A DNA stretch of 64,000 nucleotides from Paralichthys olivaceus (GCF_024713975.1 NC_091096.1:18946458-19010457), one strand, 5' to 3'; shown: positions 13,201-28,346, numbered from the stretch's first letter. The notes: a model not told the origin generated them from the sequence alone. Numbers and translations: made by a program.

Positions 13201-14465
13201 AGAGACTATAGAAGACAAAAACTCATATGTAACCCGTTAAATGGCAAAGTGTGTTCAACCTCAAAGAGCTGCAGTCAGGGTCTGTCCGCCTTGTGATGTA
13301 ATTTAACTGCAAGTCATTTACAGCCAAGAACAAGTAAGGACTTCACATTGTATTCTCCAGCAGGAAAAGAAAATGTGGGCAAGTATAACCTGCACTATGA
13401 ATGAGGGCTGATGCTTTATGAAGCTATGTAATCATCTCATCAGCACAAGGCTGTAATTGTAGGCTTCAATTGTCTTCAAAGAGTGTTTAAACTTCAGAAA
13501 GCCCTCCTCCTTTCTATGAAGAAAAAATGTCTATATGTTTGTGGATCAGTGCAATGAGATGTTAAACTCTCACTCCGGCTTCTAGTGACTCTTAACCGGG
13601 ATGAGTTACCTTCACTGCTAAATACTAAGAGTTAAACTCTGGGTTTGTGACTACCTATAACACTGAGAGCCAAAAGAGGCCCTGGAGTAACAGGGCACCA
13701 GAGCTGTGGCTCCAAGTCTGCCAAAAACTCCAAAAAACAGCGGGCTCCCAGACAGACAGCCAGAGCTTGGCACAACTTTCTCTCACTCCCACCACTATTT
13801 TAGCTCTGTAATGTAGGCTTTAGTCTCCCACTGAAAAGGGAAGAAAGGGAGGCCTTCTTAGAAGAGGAAAAAAGACTGCAACATGCCTCAAGGATATGAA
13901 TGAATCCATTCAAATGAAAAAGAAAAGCTCCACAAAAACGTTGTGTGATAAATACGATCTACACAAGAAAACAACACATATAAGAGAGAATGAGGAAGAA
14001 TGATGCTCCGTGTTATTATGAATCCAGCTCATGTTTTCATATGAGCCATGTTGACAGACCAACAGTGGGCATATGTAAAAACACACAGTGCCACGCAGCT
14101 GGCCAGGATCTCTGTTGTACACAAGCACCAAGACAACAACACAACTTCTAATACGTCTTCATAACTACCAGGTTCAACCCCTGATCTCCACTGGATTACT
14201 GGATCGCCACCTACATTCAAGTTGGCCCCGACTGCACAGTTGAAATCAATGGGTGTAAATCACAAAAGTTAAAGGAAACTTACGACGCCTGTGAGTGCTG
14301 CTGCGCCCCGCCAATGAATCCATATTTATCGGTCTGCCTGTCGCTGGTGAAGCCGTTGATCTCCGAGTCGGATCCCAGCGAGCTCTCGTCGTCTATGTGG
14401 CTGCTGCTGATGGTCCGGATGCTCGTAGTGTCCACCGACTGTCGGCCGTTTTCTATTTTGGCCAT
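7235..14465 (-). CDS. tbc1d10a: TBC1 domain family member 10A (EPI64), Rab GTPase-activating protein
   Basis: Nine coding exons on the minus strand: 14465-14284, 12900-12801, 11644-11537, 11195-11089, 11006-10892, 9920-9855, 9294-9105, 8988-8834 and 7744-7235. All introns are GT-AG and phases join without a break to give about 510 aa; human TBC1D10A is of nearly the same length. The TBC domain spans roughly residues 100-315. The arginine-finger motif IEKDLHR (Arg ~151) and the glutamine-finger motif GYCQ (Gln ~188) are both intact, so catalysis should work. The C-terminal exon is Pro/Lys-rich and ends DTYL, the PDZ-binding tail by which the mammalian protein binds EBP50 (NHERF1) in microvilli. 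Family knowledge: it accelerates GTP hydrolysis on Rab27A and Rab35 in exocytosis and endosome recycling. Paralogues TBC1D10B/C are less likely because of the SF3A1 neighbour and the tail. Confidence 0.95.
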
Positions 14466-15219
14466 GGTAGCAGGAGTGCTAGCTGCTGGCTAGCCAGGAT
14501 AGCTAACGCCAGCGAGCTTGTTGACAGCCCTAAGTCAAAAGTGCTCCTCCGCATATGTTGTCGGATCAAATAGCATCGACGTCATGATTTCTTGACTTGA
14601 CTTTTACAACTATTTTCTCAGTAAATGTTGCCGAACGTCACGACACAGCTGTCAGACAACTTTAAACAGGTTTAGCATTAGCTAGCAACGCTGACGCGAT
14701 TGCTTTAACAGATTTTACATTAGCTAGCCACTGAATAGTTAGCCTAAACTCCCAAAAGATTCCTGCACTGGCTCTACCTTCATCAAACTCATGCTAGGTT
14801 ACTCACTTGTTTGTCACAGTTAGCCATTAATGACCTGTGTTAGCAGGTTAGCAAGTTTGTAACTCGCTCAGCGGCGGCTCGTTGTCCTGTCATCACGCCT
14901 GTCTGCCGCTCCTGGACGAGTCACAGACCCAGTGTCGTCCTGGGCTGTTCCAGCGACTTCATGTTATATCCAGCCCTTGTGGTCGTCATGGGAATTACCT
15001 TCAATGTCTCGTAAAAAAAGCAAAGCAACTTGCACCGTGTCTCAACAATTCACATTTCTAATGAATCACCTATTTATTCTACACTAGTTTTCTCCTGCTA
15101 TCCCTGGGCTTTAGTATATTTGGTACTGGCCATCAGAGCATGTGTCCTGTATTAGTTGATACATTTTTTAATATAAAACATCATGAAACACCAAAAGCAG
15201 AACAGTATTTTTCGATTCC
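14466..15219. promoter_or_regulatory. TBC1D10A 5' UTR/promoter region and TBC1D10A-SF3A1 spacer
   Basis: This lies between the TBC1D10A start codon (minus) and the end of the SF3A1 3' UTR. It contains a CpG-bearing GC-rich part (about 14865-14960) suited to a broad promoter for TBC1D10A, while the right part is AT-rich spacer. No TATA box could be assigned with confidence. The transcription start is not located. Confidence 0.4.
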
Positions 15220-15483
15220 TTTATTTAAATGGGTTACAATATGACTCAACAGTCACCAAATTTATATCCTCATGAACAAATCAAAGTTTAACTAACAGTG
15301 TGAGGTCATACCTGCAAGGCAGTGTATAACTTTTAGCATTCAGAGATAAAATATAAGGACAATGTGCTCTCCCTACAGATGAGTATGAGGGGTGTAGTAT
15401 TCTGATACAACTTCCATTCAACAAAAATGACTGGACAGGGTGAAAAAACATCGATAAGTAAAATCTTCTGCTTGCTGCGTGGC
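15220..15483 (-). other. sf3a1: SF3A1 3' UTR with polyadenylation signal
   Basis: A minus-strand AATAAA (TTTATT at 15220-15225) lies about 260 bp after the SF3A1 stop codon, giving a short 3' UTR typical of a housekeeping gene. Confidence 0.6.
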
Positions 15484-18400
15484 TCACTTCTTTCTGCCTC
15501 CTCTCTCTTTCAGTGCCAAGTGAATGATGGAGCCGTTGTTCATGTTGTAATAAGCTAGAGAGTTGGAATCCTTGATGAAAATGCCCTGAAAGTGAACAAA
15601 AAAATACACATTATTGTTTGTTTACTTCTTAAGATAATGAAATCCTATGCAGATAGGGCATCACAAGTTCAAATAAGGTCAAAAAGTAAGTTTACCTCGT
15701 ATTGTAACTTCTGTTTTCCTGCGGCCATGCCTGTCGCTTCATGGATTTTGACTTTAATAACAGACACCTGCAGAGACATTGCATTCACACATTTGTAATA
15801 ATGCAGTATGTGCACTGACATAAAAAGAGAGAGATAATCAGTCAACATTTACATACCTGGTCTGTGAGCGGGACAGTGAAATTCAGCACTTGGCCGTTTA
15901 GCTTCCATTCAGTCTTGTCCTGCATGTTGGGGACTTGTACTTTAACTGCCACAGGACCCTGAGAGGAAAAACAATCTAGTTCAGAAAGATATGACAAACC
16001 CAATCGACAGTTTGACCTTATTTATTACAGCCAAAGCTTCACTAACTAAAGAGGTTGGTATACTGATGAAAGTGAAAAAATAAATTATAATTCATCACAA
16101 ATATATAGGCTGGAACATTGCTCTAATCAAACCTTATTTCTGCGAAGGAACTCCTCCTCTGGAATAAGGTTGTCCTCAGTCTTCATCTTTTTGCTGATTG
16201 GTTCGTCCTCATGAGGTGGGGGTGGGTGGGAAGGTGGAGCAGGAGCAGAGCTGGGTGGTTGTGGTACTGGAGGAGCTGGGACAAACGCTGGAAGAAGAGG
16301 AATTTAAAAATGTTAAATAAGGGGGCCTACATCAAAATTAAAGTATTAATGTCATGGTGCATATTTATTTTAAATGCCAATGACAGGTGTCAAGAAAATC
16401 TTCAACTTACCAGTTGGAACAACCATTGGGGGTGGTCTTGGGGCCATGATGTGCTGTGCTGATGGCGGCATGGGGACCATATTGATGCGGGGAGCAGAAA
16501 TCATGGGAGGCATTGGTGCTAAGACCTGTCCAGGTGTAAGGCGCACCACAGGAGCCATAGGTGGTCTTGGAATAACAGGTACAGCAGACAGGAGGGTGGT
16601 GCGCACTGGAGGGGCCATCTGTTAAAAAAATACATTAGTGGAATATAAGTATGTTTGTATAAGAAAAATCAACAAAGAATAAAATATTTTTTCTAAAGAT
16701 AGTAACACACAGAGGAGGGTGGGCGAGGCACAATGGTGATAGGAGGACCGGGCTTCTGTAGATTGGCTGCAGACGAGGGGATGGAAGGCTGGTGATGAAT
16801 GTCACTCGGCTTGCTTGGGCCAATTTTCTCCTTGGTATCGTCCTCTCCCACTAGTCCTTTAGCCTTGTGAATGGCTTCGATCTGCTCCTGTAGGGTGATG
16901 TTGGCCTGTGCTGCTTGCTGGGTACGAGCCATGCTTCCTGAGTGGCCATCCCAGGTAACCTGGTGGGGGAGGGAAAGCAAAGATGTTACGGACACCAAAA
17001 CACAAAACAATTATGAAAACAAACCATTATCACAACTGTACTAACTCAACTACATTCATCTTTGGAAATTTCATTCACTCAAAACTGTGCAATTTGAAAA
17101 AATTACTGTTCTCACCTTCTCTTCTGGCTTCTGGATTTCTTCTTCACCAATCTTTTTACCGATGGCCGTCTCTTCCACACCGAAGATGTCGGTACGCCTC
17201 TCGGCCAACTGTTTCAAGCTGCTCTCGATGTCCAGACCAGGAGCATAGACTTCATCCTCAATCTGCCTCTCTTTGATAATGCGGTCTCTTTGCTCCAGCC
17301 AGCGCGGATCCAGCAGACCAATACGCATGTGCTCTTGCATCTTACTTGCTGGGATCTTCTCACCAGTAATTGGTGAGATGAGGTACGCATCAGGAGCTGC
17401 AATTGAGGGCTGAGGCTTGGAAGCTGGGAGGAAAAGATACCATTGGATGAGCACACATTGTAAATAGCCTATTATTCTGATGATGTTAACTTATGTAAGG
17501 AAGGACAACTTACCTTTCGGGTCATAGTCTTTGCGAATGATGACCTGATCTGGAGTTGGGGGCAGCGGGGGTGGCATAGGGTTGTCTGGTGGCAGTGGAG
17601 CCTTCATGCCATCGTCATCGTCATCAGATCCCTGAAGAAACCAGGAGGAGAATTGTGATATGTTGTTTCCAGCACTTTCATTGTGTTATATATTTTCAAG
17701 CAAAGCATCAGTAAATACAAGTTATAAAAATTCCTATTAATTTACATCCACCAATTACTGCAACATCTTCATTAGTTCTCACCTCATCCATATCCTGTAC
17801 TTGTGTGTCTTGATCGGGTTGTGAGGGCTGGCCACTGTCCCGAGCCTCCCGTTCATCGTCATCATCCTCACTCTCAACCTCCATCTCCACCTCCTCACTC
17901 TCTCCATACTTCTCGTAGCGCTCTTGGATTAGGATGCGGGCACCAAGCTCCTCTGGTGTGGTGGGTGGGGGGAAGTGGCCTGGGGAAAAAAAAGAGATAA
18001 CAATAAAGATATTTTATTAAAGCTACAATTAGAGGCTTGCACATTTAAAGGTGATGACCTTTGTGGTAATATTACCTTGTTCGTTGGGCTGAAAATCTAC
18101 AGTTTCAACCACTACAAAGTCATGCCAGTCAATTTGGGCATATGCCACTCGTTCTTTCTCCCTTTCCTCCTCCTCTTTCTTTCTCTCACGCTCCTGGAAT
18201 TTTGCCCACTCAACACGGTACCTCACCTGATGGTTGAGGATTATAACAGTTTATTAATATGGGTATCATGTTATTAGATTCTTACTCAAAGAGACAGTGA
18301 CAGTTAAAAAGGGATTACCTGGTCCATAACCTCTCTTGGATTCTCAGCCTCTTTCTTCATCTTGATCAGTAAGCCTTTAGGAGGGATCAGTATCTAAAGG

Positions 18401-19802
18401 TTCATAGACAACAAAGATACAGTTTAGAATCACCACACAAATGATGGGTAGCAACAGTATCAGAGAGGCACAATTTGTCAAGTCACCTTAGTGTACTGTT
18501 CAACCAGTTTGGTGAAGTAGTTGAAAAGGCTGTGCTGTGGCCGCAGAAAGTCAAACTGGTAGTTCCTCTGTTCTTTCTGCATGAGCTGAGTAAGAAACTG
18601 GCGGCCATTGCGAGCCACAAACTGGGCAGTGAGCTTGACAACATCCAGGTCAAATGCTGAGATTGATGGAGGATCTGCGATGAACTCAAACTCAGGAGGT
18701 GGTTCTTTAGGAACCACTGCCTCCTGAATCACCTGAACCTGTTGACCAACACAAAATGTAAGTCATTGTGATGAAATTCTATCAGCTAAGACAAATGGAG
18801 AAAAAATAAAATAAAAGTAACTGCGGACAGAAATGATATGTCTTACCTTTTGAGGAAGCTGCTGGGACTGCAGCATGGCCTGCATAACCTTAGGTACTGC
18901 TGCAGAGGGTTCCTGTGCTTTTCCCTCCTTAAATTCATTGACCTTGTGACGGTAGTAAGCATGGTAGGGGTCATTGGGATTGAGAAAATTAAATTTGGGA
19001 TTGTTGATCTCATTTTGTCGGATTCTTGCTTCAAACTCAGGCCCATTCCTGTGAGATGACAATAAATAGCTCATAAATCATAGACATAAAATCCTGTTAG
19101 AATATTTTACAGTTGACATGTGGAGAAACCAACCTTGCGACAAAACTGGCTGTCTTGTCAACTATGTTTCGGACCTCAGGAGGTGGATATATGATACCAA
19201 CGATCGGTTTGGTCGCTGGGGTTTCTTCTACTGGTGCATCATTCTGTTGGTAAAATTACAATGCAAGACTTAAATATCCTGTTAAAATCTGCTGTATAAG
19301 TCTTCTGTGGGAGTTGCTGTCAACTTATAACAGAGAAATGATCTGTTTACAATCAGGTCAGTGAATTAACCTAAGTAAGAAATATAACAATAAGAAATCC
19401 GTCCTCCTAATTTTACCAAACATTGGGTTTCAGTACTTTCCGTAAACAACTCAATCACAATTTGAGGGTTTGCGTCTCAAAAGCTATCTGAACATATGTA
19501 TAAGTATTGAGCTATAAGGCTAAGTTGACACTTGTTAGCTTGTTGCTAGCTCAACAAGCTAACATTTACGTCTTGACGAATTGATGGACAATACATGTTT
19601 ACTGCTCCGGTGTAGGATACAGTTGGTGTTAAATGATATGGTGTTAGATTCATAGCGGGAATGAAAGCGTTAGTTACTGTTCGTTAATTTCACCACAGAA
19701 GCGGTGTGTTAGCTACATTGCTAACATGAGCTAACCGAGTGGTTTCGTCGTTACCTTATTGTTGGACTCCGGCTGAATGATTTGAACAGGCCCGGGCGGC
19801 AT
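15484..19802 (-). CDS. sf3a1: Splicing factor 3A subunit 1 (SF3a120)
   Basis: Fifteen coding exons on minus: 19802-19755, 19243-19134, 19048-18847, 18738-18487, 18393-18319, 18226-18076, 17979-17783, 17631-17514, 17423-17116, 16959-16711, 16618-16411, 16287-16133, 15958-15857, 15767-15696 and 15585-15484. They splice in phase to about 782 aa, against about 793 in human. Visible domains are SURP1 (about residues 44-90), SURP2 (about 150-200, NGRQFLTQLMQKEQRNYQF), an acidic and Glu/Arg-rich middle, a Pro-rich stretch (about 550-640) and a C-terminal ubiquitin-like domain (about 692-782) ending GGRKK. Known role: with SF3A2 and SF3A3 it forms SF3a, which matures the 17S U2 snRNP. SURP2 contacts SF3A3 and the ubiquitin-like tail contacts U1 snRNA stem-loop 4. 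The donor of exon 10 (GTGTGT) is weak. The start is chosen from the MPPGPVQ beginning, matching the vertebrate N-terminus. The gene shares its promoter with CCDC157. Confidence 0.97.
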
Positions 19803-23432
<3,630 letters not shown>

Positions 23433-23549
23433 CAGAGGGAGGGAACCAAACATACTGTACATGTCTGGAATGTAGATGATGCTCCGGTGCTCAGTCAAAT
23501 GGAGAAGAGTCAAAATACACAACCGTCTCCAAATGTATTGTATTTGTTA

Positions 23550-23555
23550 AATAAA
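23550..23555 (+). other. ccdc157: CCDC157 polyadenylation signal
   Basis: AATAAA lies 118 bp after the CCDC157 stop codon, followed by more A-rich sequence. It fits a short 3' UTR. Confidence 0.65.
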
Positions 23556-24134
23556 AATAAAAATACCTGCGGATAAACTCAAGTCTTGCTACAAAAACAA
23601 TAATTGAAACAAATGTTTCGAAACGATTTTTGAACAGTTTTTGTTTGCTTCCCAAAAGTCATAAAAGTGAAGAAAGACACAGATTGAAGTTTTTATGTGT
23701 TTTATACGTGATGCAGCAGCTGTGCTTCAGCCAACACAAAATGTTCCCATCATCATTTGTTTGGGTTGATAATCTCTCCAACAAAGAGGGTGTCTATGTG
23801 CTACCTGTGGTCAGGTGATTGCAGTTATTGCAATTAGCCTCTATAATAAAACAATATGGATAAAATAACAAAACAATTATCCAGCCAAACTCTGTGCAGA
23901 TTATAAAAGTTATCTGGAGCAATCCAACATTTACACTGTAATAATATATAATAAGTAGTATTTAAAACTATCTTAAAGGACTTAACCAGAAAAAAAACAA
24001 ATATTAGATTTTAGAGTCTCCTGAAGTCAAATTCAAAGCTTAGAGAGAGGATTTAAAGGAGAATATGTTTAATATATTGAATGCTGCAAGAAAGCTTAAA
24101 CATGAACAGTAAATACTGTTGTTTATGTTCAACA

Positions 24135-24733
24135 TAATTCTCCTTTGTTGTAATGACAACAAAAAATGATTAAAGGAGTTTTAAACTTTTTAATCAGAGC
24201 AATTTGTGACTCTGACCATTTCACTAGTGGACCGCAGAGAGAGACGCCTGGAGAGAAAATCTACATTTTCAGTCTAAAATACTGACTTTCTTTAACGTCA
24301 ATTATTGATATTATTAGTCATCAGCCAACTGATTCACCAGTGAACCTAACAGGTAATACTCACATTGACATTTTTTGATGCAGTTATCTGTAAACACACG
24401 CTTCTGTGGACTGATTGTTAATAAAACAAAATAAATATTATGTATATTATACTATGATATGTGTATATGATGTACATATATATCAATAAATGATAATATT
24501 TGATCAATAATATGCATCTATCAGCATGTTATATGTATTTATCAGAATGTAAGCTAGTTGCATGCTGAGGTAAAAATAGTTATTATCATTTATCTTGTCA
24601 TGTAAATGAAGATCATTGAAATGTAGAGGATTTCCTTCTGGATTGTAGTGAAGTAGTAGATATAGTTTACACTTGGTGTTTTTATCTCTGATGCTTTACA
24701 CTTTAAAAGTGTCTCAAACCCAGTTTCTCATCA
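24135..24733 (+). other. spacer and possible 5' non-coding exon of locus X
   Basis: No coding frame. A possible non-coding first exon ends at 24352, where aacctaacag/gtaatactc makes a good donor. The rest is AT-rich. The part from about 24480 matches the spacer before the later copies of the locus X first exon. Confidence 0.35.
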
Positions 24734-27700
24734 ATGTCACAGAGCAAAACAGAGCAAATGGACGGCTACACACCTAAGAATATTATGGAGATGGAGATGG
24801 ACGACAAGGAGTTGTTGGACAGGATCTGGGCAGTGGTCCACAAAGTGTCAGAGGACACAAATACCCGTCCACTTCCTCAAGATGTCCCTGCTCAGGAATG
24901 GCATTACTTGTTTAGCTGGATTGGTTCTGATGAGGGCACCCCCCCTATAGCATCACATCTCAGCTTGGAGCAGCATCCTACTGAACCCCATGCTGAACTG
25001 AACGACCAGCAGCAAAGTGTCCTGCAGTCAGGCCCACAGTTCAGCCACGCAGGGCCTCACAACCAGACACAGGTAAGGTACTAACTACAGGTTAGAGAGA
25101 GATTCAGAGGAACTTTATCAATACCTGTATCAAGAAAGATACTTATTAATGGAGGAGGGGGTAATTCATGAGTACTCAGAGTAGTGAACCTGACTGAGTA
25201 TAGAGACTTATTATAATGGCCCAGTAAAGTATATGAGTTGCTTATGGACGAGGCAGTGATATGATCCTGTCAAAAAACTATAGAATAGATTTTTCTATTT
25301 GTAATTGAAAGAACATAGTTACAAAGAAATCTGTGTAATGTTGACAGTGGATGTATAGTATATAGTATATGGAAGCATATTTAGTGTCCATATCTCCATT
25401 TATCTCACTGGCTGATGGTTAATACAGAAGCAAAATCACAGTGAAAAAGTATCACAACCAAATAGCTTCTAATTAAAAGTATTAGATTCTTGTATAGTTT
25501 TATTTCATAATACATGATAATATTGGATCGTTCATTTGTATTTATCAGCATGTAAGCTTGTTGCAGTGTCTCAAACCCAGTTTCTCATCAATGTCACAGA
25601 GCAACACTGAATTGGACGGCTAAACACCTGAGAATATTATGGACCTGAGGGCAGAATTTGACCCTACTTTGGAGGAGATGGACGACAAGGAGTTGTTGGA
25701 CAGGATCTGGGCAGCGGTCCACAAACTGTCAGAGGACACAAATAACCGTCCACTTCCTCAGGAATGGCATGACTTGTTTAGCTGGATTGGTTCTGATGAG
25801 GGCACCCCCCCCCTATAGCATCACATCTCAGCTTGGAGCAGCGTCCTCCTGAACCCCATGCTGAACTGAACGACCAGCAGCAAAGTGTCCTGCAGTCAGG
25901 CCCAGAGTTCAGCCAGGCAGGGCCTCACAACCAGACACAGGTAAGGTACTAACTATAGGTTAGAGAGACATTCAGAGGAGCTTTATCAATACCTGTATCA
26001 AGAAAGATACTTATTAATGGAGGAGGGGGTAATTCATGAGTACTCAGAGTAGTGAACCTGACTGAGTATAGAGACTTATTATAATGGCCCAGTAAAGTAT
26101 ATGAGTTGCTTATGGACGAGGCAGTGATATGATCCTGTAAGAAAACTATAGAAGAGATTTTTTTATTTGTATTTGAAAGAACATAGTTACAAAGAAATCA
26201 TGTTGACAGGGGATGTAAATCATAGTAAGAGTCCATATCTCCATTTAGCTCATTGGCTGATGGTTAATACAGAAGCAAAACCACAGTGAAAAAGTATCAC
26301 AACAAAACAGCTTCTACTTAAATGTATTAGATTCTTGTATAGTTTTATTTCATAATACATGATAATATTGGATCATTGATTTGTATTTATCAGCATGTAA
26401 GCTTGTTGCAGTGTCTCAAACCCAGTTTCTCATCAATGTCACAGAGCAACACAGAGCAAATGGACAGCTACACACCTGAGAATATTATGGACCTGAGAGC
26501 AGAATTTGACTCTACTTTGGAGGAGATGGACAACAAGGAGTTGTTGGACAGGATCTGGGCAGCGGTCCACAAAGTGTCAGAGGACACAAATAATCGTCCA
26601 CTTCCTCAAGATGTCCCTGCTCAGGAATGGCATGACTTGTTTAGCTGGAGTGGTTCTGATGAGGGCACCCCCCCTATAGCATCACATCTCAGTTTGGAGC
26701 AGCATCCTACTGAACCCCATGGTGAACTGGCTGCTGCCATTAACCACCAGCAGCAAAGTGTCCTGCAGTCAGGCCCAGAGTTCAGCCACGCAGGGCCTCA
26801 CAACCAGACACAGAGGAACTTTATCAATACCTGTATCAAGAAAGATACTTATTAATGGAGGAGGGGGTAATTCATGAGTACTCAGAGTAGTGAACCTGAC
26901 TGAGTATAGAGACGTTTACTTTGGTAGAAACCTCCTGTTTGGCACGAAGAAATTCTTCATTCATTAAATTGTAAAAACTGTGCATGATTGATTTCTTCTG
27001 TGGTTGATTAAAGAATCAGTGGTGTCAGTGATAGTGCTGTGCTTTAGTCTTAGAGGGCAGGAGTTCTGGGAAACACCACAGAGCAACTACAGGTTACAGA
27101 TATTATTCATCTTTGGTTCATCATGTTCAGGAGGTCAATATTAAGATCAGGACAGAGATTACACAAGGCTGGGTTAGGTATAAATATGTGTGGTGGTGGT
27201 TCTAACTCTCTGACACCAAGGGGACAGATGACACAGAGGATGCAGGTTGTCTTATCTCTAATTTTGTGTCTGTTCTTGTCTCCAGTTCAACAATGTGCCA
27301 GCAGTGAAGCTGACGAAACACCTGGAGGTGAGGCTGGCTCCTATTGGATTATTGTAAGTATCACACACATTAATGCAAACACACCTCTGAGCTACTGTTT
27401 GTATCTGTCTTCTAATGTGTATGATTGTGTTTATGTAGCCATGGAAAGGTGATTTACGGGGCTCCAGGAGACAGAGTTCCTTCTCCTATGAACCACCGCC
27501 ACTCACAGTAAGTCTGTCTGACTAGTTCACAGTCACTTGTCTGTCATGAATTTATATTTATTTGAATGAGATGCTTTCATGTTCTTTTCTTTCCTCACAG
27601 TTTTACACATTGGTAATTCATGCTTTCTGTGTCTTTCATGTTTTTCCACAGAAAGAGAAAACGTGAGAGCCAGCAGGAGGATGAGATGCCTTATTCCAAG

Positions 27701-28346
27701 CTCTCAAAGACAGAACAGACACTAAGCGCTGTTGCTGAGCCAGAAACTCCTGACTGTGGAGCCCTTCACCCCAAATTTGAAAAGAAGGTATGTGTCTTTG
27801 CTCTGTAGGTTTGAGACTCTCAGTGTCACACAAACCTCATCCAGCTGTGTCTATGACCACACTTCTAAAACCTTTCTCTAACTATAATTCTTGACATCAT
27901 GACACATCTATATATCCAGATTTAACTTGTGTTCAACAATGTGCCAACAGTGAAGCTGACGAAACACCTGGAGGTGAGGCTGGCTCCTGTTGGATTATTG
28001 TAAGTATCACACACATTAATGCAAACAAACCTCTGATCCTGTGTTTGTATCTGTCTTCTAATATGTCTGATTGTGTTTATGTAGCCAAGGAAAGGTGATT
28101 TACGGGGCTCCAGGAGACAGAGTTCCTTCTCCCTGTCCAGACACAGGAGGCTCTGGAAAAGATTGCAGCTGACACTGTCGCTGCAGTCGAGACACAGGGG
28201 GCTCAGGAGAAGATGGCAATGGAATTGAATGCTCCAAGAAACAGCTCTCTGTCAGCTCTCCTGCTTTCTTCTACGGATTATCCAATGCATCTAGTTGAGG
28301 ACAATTTTCTTCTCCAAAATTCAGTTAAAATAAAAAATTATATATA
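24734..28346 (+). CDS. Locus X: unrecognised multi-exon gene candidate
   Basis: I do not recognise this protein. A consistent model runs: first coding exon 24734-25072 (113 codons, phase 0, donor cag/gtaagg), exon A 27286-27353, exon B 27439-27507 and exon C 27652-27787. All have GT-AG borders and phases that join without a stop. The first exon is acidic with Gln/His/Pro-rich parts (DKELLDRIW, VPAQEW). A and B give LTKHLEVRLAPIGLL and HGKVIYGAPGDRVPSP. C is basic then acidic (KRKRESQQEDEMPYSKLSK), suggesting a nuclear signal. After C, a diverged A'-B' block (27932-28346) ends with AATAAA at 28329-28334 and may be the last exon, but its A' acceptor looks destroyed. Copy 3 (26436) could replace exon 1 if it had a donor. 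The gene could be a young lineage-specific gene or a decaying duplicate. Exon borders are seen; transcription is inferred. Confidence 0.45.
25591..25940 (+). pseudogene. Locus X first exon, copy 2 (disabled)
   Basis: It is homologous to the first exon at 24734-25072 and keeps the cag/gtaagg donor. It carries a premature TAA 11 codons in (where the other copies have TAC), a 15 bp in-frame loss around the VPAQ segment, and a C-run of nine bases instead of seven that shifts the frame before the ASHLSLEQ part. It cannot encode the full block. Confidence 0.8.
26436..26855 (+). CDS. Locus X first exon, copy 3 (open but without donor)
   Basis: This copy is fully open and the longest of the three. 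It keeps the DLRAEFDSTLEEMD segment missing from copy 1 and an extra AAI near the end. The splice donor and about 33 bp that follow it in copies 1 and 2 are deleted, so the frame reads on through former intron sequence for 14 residues (RNFINTCIKKDTY at the end) to a stop. It could be a single-exon form of about 139 aa from the internal ATG, or a non-functional copy. Confidence 0.4.
   Translation: MSQSNTEQMDSYTPENIMDLRAEFDSTLEEMDNKELLDRIWAAVHKVSEDTNNRPLPQDVPAQEWHDLFSWSGSDEGTPPIASHLSLEQHPTEPHGELAAAINHQQQSVLQSGPEFSHAGPHNQTQRNFINTCIKKDTY
27932..28346 (+). repeat. Partial repeat of locus X exons A and B with a distinct tail
   Basis: 27932-27999 repeats exon A with a few changes and keeps the donor attgtaagt, but the tccag acceptor is moved upstream by an insertion. 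28085 onward repeats exon B up to 'gttccttctcc', then changes to new sequence. In the exon B frame the tail reads DTGGSGKDCS and stops. In another frame it is open for about 70 codons (TQEALEKIAADTVAAVETQG) to a stop at about 28346, next to AATAAA. Confidence 0.6.

Larger units (their letters stand above)
24480..26910 (+). repeat. Three tandem copies of a unit carrying the locus X first coding exon
   Basis: The start codons of the three copies lie at 24734, 25591 and 26436, so the units are 857 and 845 bp apart. Each unit contains the same leader (tgtctcaaacccagtttctc), a coding block and a spacer with 'gaggagggggtaattcatga' and 'gttgcttatggacgaggcag'. Copy 1 has about 150 bp of extra or diverged DNA ahead of its leader. 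Copy 3 is cut short after the 'tagtgaacctgactgagtat' stretch. Identity is high by eye, so the duplication is recent. Confidence 0.9.

Noticed and set aside
23630-23818. 62 aa frame downstream of CCDC157, with a relative at 34706-34963
   Set aside because: Both lie in the duplicated 3' flank. The frames diverge by indels that change the reading frame between the copies and there is no splice context.
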